64,000 nucleotides of DNA from Cerasicoccus sp. TK19100 (GCF_027257155.1 NZ_JAPWDU010000005.1:1-64000); one strand, 5' to 3'. Counted from the stretch's first letter, positions 50,809 through 59,590 are shown. Made by a program: numbers and translations. The notes: generated from the sequence alone by a model not told the origin.

Positions 50809-51792
50809 ATGCCTAACGTCGTCTTTTTCGGTTCGGATCCGATATCGCTCCCGTTGTTAAATTACCTCCGCGAACGTGCGCCCGATGGGGTGACATTGGT
50901 TGGTGTGGTGAGTCAGCCGGACCGGCGGAAGGGGCGGGGCAAGCAGCTCTCGCCCAATGAAATCTCCGCCTGGGCGCTGGAGCACGGCATCGAGCTGCTG
51001 CGTCCGGAAAAGCCCGGGCCCGAGCTGGAGGACTGGCTGCGCGAGCGCGACGTAGCGCTGGCCTTGGTCATGGCCTACGGGCATATCTTGAAGAAGTCGC
51101 TCCTGGCCGTGCCGCCAAGGGGCTTTGTTAATTTCCACGCGTCGCTGCTGCCGGCTTATCGCGGTGCCTCGCCGATTGAAACCGCCGTCGCCAGTGGCGA
51201 GTCCGAGACCGGCGTTTCGCTAATGCGCATCGTGCCGAAAATGGACGCTGGCGCGGTCTGCGATGTGGAGCGCGTCGATGTCGGCCCGAGTGACACCGGG
51301 GCCTCCATGCGTGGCAAGCTGGCCGATGCCTGTGCACCGTTGATCGAGCGAAATTTGCCTGCTTTGCTCGATGGGACGACGGCGTTTACCGAGCAAGACC
51401 CTGAGGCTGTCACCTACTGTCGCAAGCTTGAGAAAGCCGACGGCGCGTTGGACTTCAATGCTAAGGCCCCACAGCTTGCCGCGCGGGTGAATGGGCTCTT
51501 TCCGTGGCCAGGCTGCTACTTCGACCATGAGGGCGTGCGGATCAAGGTGCAGGGTGGTCACGCCGAGAGCGGTCATGGCGCACCGGGTGAGATTTTATGC
51601 GCGACGGTGGATGGCCTCGTGGTCGCGTGCGGGGAGGGGGCCCTGCGCATCGAAAATTTGCAGCGGTCTGGGGCCAAAATGCTGACCGCTGGCGACTTTT
51701 TGCGGGGATATCCGCTGGAGCCGGGAACCTTTCTCGAAAGCGGCGAACTTACCAAATTAGTGTCAAAAGCGCCTTTTCCGCGCAAAGTCTGA
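50809..51792 (+). CDS. fmt: Methionyl-tRNA formyltransferase
   Basis: 327 residues. VVFFGSDPISLPLLNYL and VMAYGHILKKSLL precede NFHASLLPAYRGASPIETAV, the folate-binding and catalytic (N-x-H-x-S-L-L-P-x-Y-R-G) segment of the formyltransferase fold. The C-terminal domain (LDFNAKAPQLAARVNGLFPWPGCYF) binds the tRNA. It makes fMet-tRNA for translation start. def is not adjacent, which is unusual because fmt often pairs with it. Confidence 0.95.
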   Translation: MPNVVFFGSDPISLPLLNYLRERAPDGVTLVGVVSQPDRRKGRGKQLSPNEISAWALEHGIELLRPEKPGPELEDWLRERDVALALVMAYGHILKKSLLAVPPRGFVNFHASLLPAYRGASPIETAVASGESETGVSLMRIVPKMDAGAVCDVERVDVGPSDTGASMRGKLADACAPLIERNLPALLDGTTAFTEQDPEAVTYCRKLEKADGALDFNAKAPQLAARVNGLFPWPGCYFDHEGVRIKVQGGHAESGHGAPGEILCATVDGLVVACGEGALRIENLQRSGAKMLTAGDFLRGYPLEPGTFLESGELTKLVSKAPFPRKV

Positions 51793-51846
51793 CCCATACG
51801 CCGGATTTTGCTTTTGTTGATGCCCGCTGTTTTCTAAGACATTGTC

Positions 51847-52428
51847 ATGTATCGATTTCTTTTCGTTTTTCTGGCCCTGAGTTGGCCGGTTTTCGCCACT
51901 GCGCAAAATAACGCCTTTGCGCGGATGTCGCAGGATGTCCAGCTAATGCAGGAGCAGATCGGCCAACTGCGTCTGCAAGTCGAGCAAATGCAGCGCCAGC
52001 AGGACCAGATGCTAAAAAACTATGAGGCGCTGCTGAAGCGGCAGGATGCCGTTACCACGAGCTTGAACACCTTCGTCGCGCAGACGGAGACCAAGCTCAG
52101 CGCCTTGCCCGAGCGCGAAGCCGCCGCCAAGCGTGAGATCCTGGCCGAGGTTTCCAAACAGATCGAAGTACTTGCCAAGCAGACCGACGCCGGCTTCAAG
52201 GCGCTGGCCGAGGCCATGAACGCCACGCCAAACGTCAATGTGCAGACTAATTTTTCCGAAGACTACCCGACCACGGGCTATTCCCACGTCGTCAAGGGCG
52301 GCGAGACGATCTCCGGCATCGCCAAGAAATACGGCTCGTCGATCAAGGACATCATGAACGCCAACCGCATTGCGCGCGCGCAAGATCTCAAGGCTGGCGA
52401 GACAATTTTCGTCCCCGTAAACGAGTGA
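51847..52428 (+). CDS. Coiled-coil LysM protein
   Basis: 193 residues. Signal peptide (MYRFLFVFLALSWPVFATAQ), a coiled coil at about 30-125 (LMQEQIGQLRLQVEQMQRQ and AKREILAEVSKQIEVLAKQ), and one C-terminal LysM at about 147-192 (HVVKGGETISGIAKKYGSSIKDIMNANRI). A periplasmic peptidoglycan-binding role is predicted. It is next to parB, with which it may be co-transcribed. Confidence 0.8.
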   Translation: MYRFLFVFLALSWPVFATAQNNAFARMSQDVQLMQEQIGQLRLQVEQMQRQQDQMLKNYEALLKRQDAVTTSLNTFVAQTETKLSALPEREAAAKREILAEVSKQIEVLAKQTDAGFKALAEAMNATPNVNVQTNFSEDYPTTGYSHVVKGGETISGIAKKYGSSIKDIMNANRIARAQDLKAGETIFVPVNE

Positions 52429-52487
52429 TGTTTAAATTGCCCGCGAAAGAATTTGAAACACCCCCAACATTCGTGCTGAACTGATTC

Positions 52488-53426
52488 ATGGCAGCTTCGA
52501 AAAGCAGACTTGGCCGCGGCCTGGGCGGCATCATCGCCGGTGGCGGCGCAAAGAAAACGGCAACTAAAAAAGCCGCAACTAAAGCCGCGCCCAAGGCAGA
52601 ACCCGAGGCCAAGCCAGCACCCGTGGTTGCCGGGCCATACCGCGACATCCCGGTCTCGGCCATCGTGCCCAACCCATACCAGCCGCGGCGCGAAATGGAC
52701 CCCGCGCATGTTCAGGAGCTCGCTAATAGTATTTCCAGCGAAGGGCTGCTGCAGCCGATCGTGGTTCGCCCCAACAAGCAGAAGGACCAATATGAGCTGA
52801 TCGCCGGCGAGCGCCGTTGGCGCGCCCACCAGAAGCTGGGGCTCAAAACCATCGCCGCCCGCGTGATGGACGCCAGCGATACGTCGTCGGCTGTGATTTC
52901 ACTGATCGAAAACTTGCAGCGCGAGGGCCTGAATCCGATCGAAGAAGCTCTCGGCTATGCGAGCCTGATGAAGGATTTTGACCTGACACAGGAGGCGGTG
53001 TCTGACCGCATTGGTCGCCCGCGTGCCTCGATTGCCAACACTTTGCGTCTGCTAGCGCTGGATCGCGAAATCCAGGGTTACTTGGCCAAAGGCATGCTCA
53101 GCACCGGTCACGCCAAGGTGCTACTTGGCGTGGAAGACCCGGCCCAGCGCATCATTCTGGCCCGCCGCGCCATCGAGAGCGGCATGAGCGTTCGCGAGAT
53201 CGAAAAGCAGGTGAAGCGCATCAAGTCCGAGAGCAATTTGCGCAAAGACAACGCCTCCACTGACGACGCCTCGGACACCGTTGTCCGCGATCTGGAGAAG
53301 CAGCTTTCCAGCCGCCTGAATACCAAAGTCCACCTGAAACACACCGCAAAGAAGGGGCGTTTGATCATCGAATATTATGGTAACGATGACCTGCAGCGCA
53401 TCCTCGAACGCACGGGCTTGCAGTAG
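52488..53426 (+). CDS. parB: ParB/Spo0J partition protein, no parA adjacent
   Basis: 312 residues. A Lys/Ala/Pro-rich N-terminus leads to the ParB CTPase domain (VPNPYQPRREMDPAHVQELANSI, then GERRWRAHQKLG), followed by the HTH (IEEALGYASLMKDFDLTQEAVSDRIGRPRASIANTLRLL) and a C-terminal dimerisation segment (LEKQLSSRLNTKVHLKH). GERRWRA is the nucleotide-binding signature. The usual parA partner is missing nearby. I did not see a clear parS. Confidence 0.93.
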   Translation: MAASKSRLGRGLGGIIAGGGAKKTATKKAATKAAPKAEPEAKPAPVVAGPYRDIPVSAIVPNPYQPRREMDPAHVQELANSISSEGLLQPIVVRPNKQKDQYELIAGERRWRAHQKLGLKTIAARVMDASDTSSAVISLIENLQREGLNPIEEALGYASLMKDFDLTQEAVSDRIGRPRASIANTLRLLALDREIQGYLAKGMLSTGHAKVLLGVEDPAQRIILARRAIESGMSVREIEKQVKRIKSESNLRKDNASTDDASDTVVRDLEKQLSSRLNTKVHLKHTAKKGRLIIEYYGNDDLQRILERTGLQ

Positions 53427-53510
53427 AAGGTTCGAAAGTTCGTAGGTTCGAAAGTTGTTTTATCGAGCGGATCAACCTCCGGACCTTCAAACTTCCAAAC
53501 ATTCGAACCT
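53427..53510. repeat. Word-repeat inverted element after parB
   Basis: Left arm GGTTCGAAAGTT twice (53429-53440 and 53444-53455). The right arm (53483-53510) is built of ACCTTCAAACTTCC and ATTCGAACCT. The element starts directly after the parB stop. Confidence 0.65.
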
Positions 53511-53525
53511 AATAAAAAACCTTGA

Positions 53526-53560
53526 AACCGCCGCGTTGAACGCCCATTCTGCGCGGTTTT
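53526..53560 (+). terminator. Possible weak terminator before secG
   Basis: AACCGC-CGCG pairs with GCGCGGTT with one bulged C, followed by TT and CC. The T-run is short, so it may be only a hairpin. Confidence 0.3.
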
Positions 53561-53575
53561 CCAATTAACTCCCAC

Positions 53576-54133
53576 ATGAGTGCAATCATTTTTGGCCTTC
53601 TCACCCTTTTGCTGATCCTCGTCAGCGGGTATCTTATCCTGATCATCCTGATGCAGCGTGCGAGCAGCGCGGGCATGGGCTCCGCCATGGGCGGAGGTGC
53701 CGCCGAGTCCGCCTTGGGCGCAGGCGCAGGCAATGTGCTGACCAAGGGCACCATCTTTGGAGCCGCAGCGTTTTTTATTCTTTGCTTTGGCCTGTATCTG
53801 GGCCTGTTGGCGCAAGCCGAGGAAACCGGCCCGGTCAACACCCTGCCGACTGAGATCGCTGCTCCGGATGCTCAATCGACACAGAATCCTTCGGCTCCGC
53901 TCGTCAATTTGCCAGAAGGCATGGACTGGACCGCTGGTTCGCAGGCGTTGCAAAATGGCAACACCACGACGGTGACCAGTGATCAGGGTACGATGATTGT
54001 TACCGAGGACGCCATTGAGGTGACTCCCTCCACTGAGGCCACTGAGAGCGCGGAACAAACGGCTGACGATGCCAAGGCCGCTGCTGAAGAAGCTGCACCG
54101 GCGGCTGAATCTTCCGAAACAAAAGCTGAGTAG
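53576..54133 (+). CDS. secG: Sec translocon subunit SecG with long tail
   Basis: 185 residues. The first about 80 are SecG: two membrane helices (FGLLTLLLILVSGYLILIILM and GTIFGAAAFFILCFGLYLGLL) joined by QRASSAGMGSAMGGGAAESALGAGAGNVLTKG. A further about 100 residues form an acidic, Thr/Ala/Glu-rich tail without a known domain. E. coli SecG is 110 residues. It belongs to the SecYEG translocon. Confidence 0.9.
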   Translation: MSAIIFGLLTLLLILVSGYLILIILMQRASSAGMGSAMGGGAAESALGAGAGNVLTKGTIFGAAAFFILCFGLYLGLLAQAEETGPVNTLPTEIAAPDAQSTQNPSAPLVNLPEGMDWTAGSQALQNGNTTTVTSDQGTMIVTEDAIEVTPSTEATESAEQTADDAKAAAEEAAPAAESSETKAE

Positions 54134-54168
54134 CCCTGTCTGCATTGCACGGCGGAAAGCCGACTTTT

Positions 54169-55023
54169 ATGCGATTGGCACTCATTACTTTGACGCTTGT
54201 TTTTTTGGCTCCGCTTGCTTGGAGCCAGAAGCCCGGTGAACGCGCTCACGGCCCGAAAGCCGTCGACCCGATTGACCAGGAGGAGGGGCGTAAGATTATC
54301 GAAAGTTTCCGCAACCAGCGTTTGCGCGGCGACTTCATTTTCACCTTCCAGATGGTGCATCAGCCGGCGCGTGCCAAGGATGTCGTTTACGAAGGCGTGC
54401 TGTGGGGCACATGGAATGAGCACGGACCGCTGGACCGTGTAGTGGTTTGGCCCAAGGGCCAGCGCGACACCAACTCACGTGAGTTCATCGTTCAGGGCGG
54501 TGCCGACCCGCATGTGTGGACGCTCCAAGATGGTAAGCCTGTCGAAATGAGCAAAGAGCAGCAGGGCGAACCGTTTTTCCCGGAAATGGTTTATACGCCA
54601 TACGACGTCGTGATGCCGTTTGCGCATTGGGACCTCTACGAATACGTTTCCTCCAAGCGCATGGCGCGTGGTCGCCCAGCGCACTTTTTTGTCTTTTATG
54701 CTCCGGCCGATGTCGCCGACCTAATGCCAGACCTGGCTGCGGTGGAGCTCGCGATCGACGCCAGCTTCAACGCACCCTTGAGTGCCAAGATGCTCGACAC
54801 TGAAGGCGAGCGCCTGCGCACGCTCGACATCGGCGGTTTCAAGGAGATCGATGAGCAATACATCGTCAAGGAGATCGACTTGATCGACGAGCGATCCGGC
54901 GACAAAACCCGTTTCCGTGTGACCGGTGCTGCACTCAATCTGCTCCTGCCCGAGTCTCTGTTTCAGCCGGAGACCTTGACGAAGGATCCGGACATTTCGC
55001 AGGTGATCTTTGAGCCGGTTTAA
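54169..55023 (+). CDS. Outer membrane lipoprotein-sorting-like protein
   Basis: 284 residues. Signal peptide (MRLALITLTLVFLAPLAWS), then a LolA/LolB-like beta fold: IIESFRNQRLRGDFIFTFQMVH, LWGTWNEHGPLDRVVVWPKG and, near the end, YIVKEIDLIDERSGDKTRFRVTGAAL. Such stand-alone proteins are annotated as outer-membrane lipoprotein-sorting proteins in many genomes. A carrier role for lipid or lipoprotein is possible. ATG 54169 replaces 54145 because it begins the signal. Confidence 0.7.
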   Translation: MRLALITLTLVFLAPLAWSQKPGERAHGPKAVDPIDQEEGRKIIESFRNQRLRGDFIFTFQMVHQPARAKDVVYEGVLWGTWNEHGPLDRVVVWPKGQRDTNSREFIVQGGADPHVWTLQDGKPVEMSKEQQGEPFFPEMVYTPYDVVMPFAHWDLYEYVSSKRMARGRPAHFFVFYAPADVADLMPDLAAVELAIDASFNAPLSAKMLDTEGERLRTLDIGGFKEIDEQYIVKEIDLIDERSGDKTRFRVTGAALNLLLPESLFQPETLTKDPDISQVIFEPV

Positions 55024-55043
55024 ACCCCGGCTTCAGTGGAATA

Positions 55044-55188
55044 AGGTGGCGGCCGATGTCCTCATCGGGCAGAGCAATCACCTTAAGCGGTGCACGTTTC
55101 AAATCATGCATTCTGGTGATGCGTTTATCGCGGACTCATTAGTTCTTTTCGAATCGCCTCTGGCCGATGAGGACATCGGCCGCCACCT
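55044..55188. repeat. REPIN-like inverted repeat, family 1 copy B
   Basis: 145 bases. The left arm starts AGGTGGCGGCCGATGTCC and continues TCATCGG. The right arm is its inverse with one mismatch in 31. The central loop has short similarities to that of copy A at 6275. Compared with copy A, two bases in the arm have changed on both sides so that pairing is kept. Confidence 0.9.
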
Positions 55189-55199
55189 GTTTTCGTACG

Positions 55200-56504
55200 C
55201 TAGCTCTGGACGTCATCCAGGCCGTGGCCGAGCAAAGCACCGCCGAGTGAGATCAGCGCGCAGAAGCCGATTGCCCACGCGTAGCCGAGCGAGGAAAGGG
55301 CACCGCTGATCCCACCGAGTAGAATCAGTGCGATGCCGATCAGCGTGTTGGCCAGAGCTACCAGGGTGCTGCGGTTGTCGGCATTGGCGAGGTCGATCAC
55401 ATAAGTTTTGCGGCCGATCCGCGTCCCTTGGTGGACGACGGCCAGCGCGAAGAAAACCAGCATCACCAGCACTGTGCGCGTGGTTGAGGCGTTCATTTGG
55501 GCGATTAAGATGGAAACGCCCGCCAGCGTCGCGCCCAGATAGCCGACGATGATCAACACCAGACGGCTGGATTTGTCCGAAAGACGCCCCCAAATGTAGG
55601 AGCTGAGCAGCGCGGCCAGCCCACTACCGCCCATCAGAATGCCTAGGCTTTGCGCGCTGCCCTTGCTCTCCTGAAAGGCGATCATCACGACCATCGGCAG
55701 CACGAGGGCGTTGCCAATCAGCCCAGTGCGCACCGCGATGAATGAGCGGAAGCCGCGGTTTTGCTTGAGCTCACGAAGGCCACTTTTCAATTGGTTTACG
55801 AAGCCGTTGCCGTCGTCATCGACCTCGCTCGGTAGCTCTTTCAACTGAGCAAACAGGATGGCCCCCAGTAGCCACAAGGCCGCCGCGATGCCAAGGATCA
55901 CGCACAAGGTCGGCACCGTGACGTCGTCTTCGTCGAGAAAGATAAAGTAAGCCGCCACCAGAAGGGCACCGCCGCCCGCCAACGCACTGGCCGTCCCGCC
56001 TGCGAGGCCGCGCCTTTGCTTGGGCAGCGTCTTGCCGGTCAGCTCCTTGCTGGTGATCGACTGGAACACGCGACCGAGGCTGAACAACGCCAGCAGCGCC
56101 AGCAGCAACCAGCCCGCGAGTGCGCCCTCGAACAGCAGCGCCACCGTGATCATTAGCAAAATGCTAGCTGCCTGCGTGACCGAGCCGCCGACAAGAAACC
56201 ACTTGCGAATCGCGTGCTGGCGCATCATCGCCGCCGCCGTGATTTGCGGGAGCAGGGACAGGGATTCGCGCACGGGCACGATGAGCGAGATCGCCGCGGC
56301 CGGGGCACCGATGCTGGCCATCAGCCAGGTCAGGAGTAGGCGCGGGCTGAAAAGCTGATCGCCGGTTTTGGTCGCCACCGAGCCGATGACTTGCACGAGG
56401 AAATTGCGCGGCACATGTTTGGCTGCCTCCTCGGTAATGTCATTAGCCTGCGCGCCGTTCTCATCGCCGGACAAGCGGCGGTAAATGACGTCGGCGAGGC
56501 CCAT
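55200..56504 (-). CDS. Major facilitator superfamily transporter
   Basis: 434 residues with about 10-12 hydrophobic helices and a charged cytoplasmic loop around 240-260. The first about 40 residues are polar. No substrate signature is visible. It is transcribed with trpF, 3 bases downstream of its stop, so it may export or import something linked to that locus, but this could be coincidental packing. Confidence 0.75.
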   Translation of the reverse strand: MGLADVIYRRLSGDENGAQANDITEEAAKHVPRNFLVQVIGSVATKTGDQLFSPRLLLTWLMASIGAPAAAISLIVPVRESLSLLPQITAAAMMRQHAIRKWFLVGGSVTQAASILLMITVALLFEGALAGWLLLALLALFSLGRVFQSITSKELTGKTLPKQRRGLAGGTASALAGGGALLVAAYFIFLDEDDVTVPTLCVILGIAAALWLLGAILFAQLKELPSEVDDDGNGFVNQLKSGLRELKQNRGFRSFIAVRTGLIGNALVLPMVVMIAFQESKGSAQSLGILMGGSGLAALLSSYIWGRLSDKSSRLVLIIVGYLGATLAGVSILIAQMNASTTRTVLVMLVFFALAVVHQGTRIGRKTYVIDLANADNRSTLVALANTLIGIALILLGGISGALSSLGYAWAIGFCALISLGGALLGHGLDDVQS

Positions 56505-56507
56505 GGC

Positions 56508-57149
56508 TTAGCCGCGCAAAATCTCGAAAAGCGCCTTGAGCTTGGCGGGGTCCTTGATGCCGGGTGCCGACTCGACGCCGCTATTGACGTCGATCGTTTC
56601 CGCGCCACTGGTCCGCACCGCCTCAGCGACGTTGTCCGGGGTGAGGCCGCCGGCGAGGATGAACCGCTTGTGCGAGTACATCGTGGCCCAATCGGCGAAC
56701 TGCTGCCAGTTGCCGGTTTGGCCGGTGCCGCCGTATTTATCCTTGTGGTAGGCGTCGATGAGGATGGTGTTAGAAAACTCCAGCAAGGTCTGCGGAAAGG
56801 GTTCGCCTGGCGGGATTTTCGGCGCGAGCCACAAGCGTTCCTTGCCCACGATGCCGCTCCACGCCGCGAGCGTGGCGAGGTTTACGTCGATATCGCAGTG
56901 AATCTGAAAATGGTCGAACCCGCAGTCGGCCCAGTCTTCGAGCTCGTCGGTGCCGGTGTTGACATCCACCATCACGCGCATGCCCGCAGGGATGCGTTGG
57001 CAGAGGTCCCACGCCTGGTCTCGCGTCACGGCGCGCGGTGACTTCGGGTAAACGATCATCCCGCAATAGTCCGCGCCCAAGTCCAGCACCGCGCTGATAT
57101 CGACACGGCGCGTCAAGCCACAGATTTTGATCTTTAGTTGCGAGTTCAC
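56508..57149 (-). CDS. trpF: Phosphoribosylanthranilate isomerase with GTG start
   Basis: 213 residues of TIM-barrel fold. KIKICGLTRRVDISAVLDLGADYCGMIVYPKSPRAV contains the family's N-terminal catalytic Cys and substrate loop. FILAGGLTPDNVAEAVR and IDVNSGVESAPGIKD bind phosphate. The only usable start is the GTG at 57149, and codons 2-5 (N-S-Q-L) lie in a repeat arm. No nearby trp genes. Confidence 0.93.
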   Translation of the reverse strand: MNSQLKIKICGLTRRVDISAVLDLGADYCGMIVYPKSPRAVTRDQAWDLCQRIPAGMRVMVDVNTGTDELEDWADCGFDHFQIHCDIDVNLATLAAWSGIVGKERLWLAPKIPPGEPFPQTLLEFSNTILIDAYHKDKYGGTGQTGNWQQFADWATMYSHKRFILAGGLTPDNVAEAVRTSGAETIDVNSGVESAPGIKDPAKLKALFEILRG

Positions 57150-57221
57150 AGTTTCGAGTTCAGGGGTGACGAGTGGTATTTACTACAAACTCGTAACTCG
57201 CAACTCGCAACTCCGAACTAA
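57134..57221. repeat. Word-repeat inverted element overlapping trpF start
   Basis: Left arm TTAGTTGCGAGTTCACAG and TTTCGAGTT (57134-57160), with the right arm (57188-57221) carrying inverse words AACTCGCAACT. It covers the GTG start codon and the first four codons of trpF and ends 3 bases before the stop of the next gene. Confidence 0.7.
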
Positions 57222-57224
57222 CTC

Positions 57225-58415
57225 TTAAAACGCGTTCCAGATCGCGTCGATGTCGACGTGATCCAGGATCAGGTTGCGAATGATCGGGATTTTGTCGGTG
57301 TCCTGCGGCTGTGTTTTGACCGTCATCGAGTTGATGCGGCTGGCGACCGAGTAACTTTCCTCGCTGCAAATGACGCACGGGATGTTGGTCTGCGCGAGCA
57401 TCTCCATGAGCTTGGGGTGGGGGAGGATGTTGCGCGTCAAAATAATACCACTCACTACCTTTTTGCCGGAGATGCCAGCGCTGGCGATGGCGGAGAAAAT
57501 GATGTCGTCGCGGTCGCCGGGGGTGATGATCAAAACGCCGGGCTGGAGGTAGTCGATGACGCCCTTTGCGGTCATCGCACCGATAACGACGCGCAGGATG
57601 CGCTCGTTGGCGGCTTGCTCGCGGCCATTGATCCAGCGGCCACTGATTTCCTCGACGATCTGTGAAAGGTTCGGTGCGGCCAGTTGCTTGGCCAGCGGAA
57701 GCACGCCGAGTAGCGGCACGCCGAGGCGGCGCAGGCCCTCACCCGCGTAGGTGCGCACGGTGTCCATTTTGTCCGGTAGCACCTTGTTCAGAATCGCCCC
57801 GATGACTTCCACACCGTGCTTGTCGAAAAGGGCCTTGTTGATCGCAATTTCGTCTACCGGTCGGCCGATGCCGCCCTGGGCAACGATGACGGCCTTGGCA
57901 CCGAGGAGCTTGGCAACCTGGGCGTTGGAAAGGTCGAACACGGCACCGACGCCCGCATGGCCGCTACCTTCGATAATGCAGACCTCCTTCTCGTAAGCGG
58001 CGCGGTCAAACGCGCGGCAAATGCGGTCCTGCAAGATGCCGAGGTTCTCCTCGGGGTTGTCGAGGAAGCGTCGGGTAAAGGTGCCATCGACGGCGACCGG
58101 GCTCATCGCGTCGATCGGGATCTTGACGTCGTATATCGAGTCGAGCAGCACGGAGTCCTCGTCGACCTTATGGCCGTCTTTTTCGACGAAGCGTTGGCCG
58201 ACAGGCTTGATGAAACCGACGTCCGGCGTGCGATTACGCATGGCTCCGTAGAGGCCGAGGCTGGTGGTGGTTTTACCATCGTTTTGGCGCGTGGCGGCCA
58301 CGAAGATACGCTTCGTGGTGCTATTGCGCGGTGCAGTCAGCAGCGTGGCGGTATCTTCGTCACCCGCGAACGGCTTGGAAGTGATGGTGCTCTTGGTCTT
58401 TTTTCTCGGCGGCAT
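57225..58415 (-). CDS. P-loop/DRTGG protein, equivalent to the N-terminal half of long Pta
   Basis: 396 residues. After a basic, Thr-rich N-terminus the protein has an AAA_26-type (DtbS/BioD-like) P-loop, FVAATRQNDGKTTTSLGLYGAM, then VGFIKPVGQRF, and CIIEGSGHAGVGAVFDLSNAQVAKLLGA. The C-terminal third is a DRTGG domain (LIITPGDRDDIIFSAIAS), with DRTGG-type G-D-R-D-D. In E. coli these domains are fused to the N-terminus of phosphotransacetylase. Here they are a separate gene, 43 bases downstream of pta. Confidence 0.85.
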   Translation of the reverse strand: MPPRKKTKSTITSKPFAGDEDTATLLTAPRNSTTKRIFVAATRQNDGKTTTSLGLYGAMRNRTPDVGFIKPVGQRFVEKDGHKVDEDSVLLDSIYDVKIPIDAMSPVAVDGTFTRRFLDNPEENLGILQDRICRAFDRAAYEKEVCIIEGSGHAGVGAVFDLSNAQVAKLLGAKAVIVAQGGIGRPVDEIAINKALFDKHGVEVIGAILNKVLPDKMDTVRTYAGEGLRRLGVPLLGVLPLAKQLAAPNLSQIVEEISGRWINGREQAANERILRVVIGAMTAKGVIDYLQPGVLIITPGDRDDIIFSAIASAGISGKKVVSGIILTRNILPHPKLMEMLAQTNIPCVICSEESYSVASRINSMTVKTQPQDTDKIPIIRNLILDHVDIDAIWNAF

Positions 58416-58458
58416 ATGTGGCGCGTCTAAATGGGTTGCAGTCGTAGGTTCCGCGAGA

Positions 58459-59493
58459 TCAATCCATCGGGAAGAGATACTTCGGGTCGACGGCTTGAGC
58501 GGCAACAATCACCGAGGCACCAAAGATGTCATGCGCGCTCGCACCGCGGGAAATCTCGGCGGCGGGCTTGGACAGACCGGTGATGATCTGGCCGTAGGCA
58601 CGACAATCGGCGACGATTTGCGCGAGCTTGGCGGCGATGTTACCCGCGTTCAGGTCCGGGAAAATGAGCACGTTGGATTTGCCAGCTACGCTGCTGGAGA
58701 TGCCCTTTTGCTCGGCGACACCGGGCACGAGCGCTGCGTCGACCTGCAGTTCGCCGTCGATGTCCACATCGATGCCCAGTGTGCGGGCCTTGTCGCGGGC
58801 CAAGGCGGTGGCGGACTTCATTTTGAGCAAAGACGGGTTCTTGGCGCCTTCCTTTTTCGAAGCATAGCTGAGCATAGCCACGCGGGGCGGCTCGTTGGTC
58901 AGGTGCTTGGCCAGCAGCGCGGTGGTGATGGCCATGTCCGCCAGCTGGTTTTGGTCCGGATCGGGGATAACGCCGCAGTCCGAGAGGAAGAGCGCGCCCT
59001 CAATGCCGAGGCGGTCGTCTTCCTTTTCCAAAATCAAAATGGAGGAGGCCGTTTCCACGCCTTTTTGCATCGGAATGATGCGGAAGAGAGGGCGCAGGGC
59101 GCTGGAGGCGACGGCGGTGGCTCCGGAGACAAGCGCGTCCGCCGAGCCGGTGGCGAGCATCATGGTCGCGAAATACGAGGTGTTGAGCAGATAGTCGCGC
59201 GACTCTTGCTCGTTGAAACCGCGGAAGCGGCGCAGGCCCTGGAACTTGTTGACAAACTCCGGCATCTCGTCGCTGTCGGACGGGTCGATGATGCGGATGC
59301 CGTCCAGCTTGATGTCGAGCTGCTCAGCGCGTTGTTTGATGACCGCGCGCTCACCTAAGAGGATGGGAGCGCCGAGGCCGCGGTTCACATAGAGTCGGGC
59401 CGCCTGAATAATGCGGGGGTCAGCGCCTTCAGCATAGACGAGGCGCTTGGGGTGGTTTTGCAGGCGGATTGATAAGCGGTTAATCAGTGACAT
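58459..59493 (-). CDS. pta: Phosphate acetyltransferase (stand-alone catalytic domain)
   Basis: 344 residues of the PTA_PTB fold. RLVYAEGADPRIIQAARLYVNRGLGAPILLG, a central MLATGSADALVSGATAV, and SLLKMKSATALARDKA followed by VLIFPDLNAGNIAAKLAQI are family signatures. It interconverts acetyl-CoA and acetyl phosphate. E. coli Pta (714 residues) carries extra N-terminal domains, here encoded next door. No ackA is seen. ATG 59493 rather than 59559. Confidence 0.93.
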   Translation of the reverse strand: MSLINRLSIRLQNHPKRLVYAEGADPRIIQAARLYVNRGLGAPILLGERAVIKQRAEQLDIKLDGIRIIDPSDSDEMPEFVNKFQGLRRFRGFNEQESRDYLLNTSYFATMMLATGSADALVSGATAVASSALRPLFRIIPMQKGVETASSILILEKEDDRLGIEGALFLSDCGVIPDPDQNQLADMAITTALLAKHLTNEPPRVAMLSYASKKEGAKNPSLLKMKSATALARDKARTLGIDVDIDGELQVDAALVPGVAEQKGISSSVAGKSNVLIFPDLNAGNIAAKLAQIVADCRAYGQIITGLSKPAAEISRGASAHDIFGASVIVAAQAVDPKYLFPMD

Positions 59494-59590
59494 CGGGAAA
59501 GTTTCAGGTTGTCGGGGAATGACTTGTGAAATTGAGTAGACGTTCTCCACAAAAGACAACTCCTCCTTAGAAGCAAACTAAAAGCCAACT

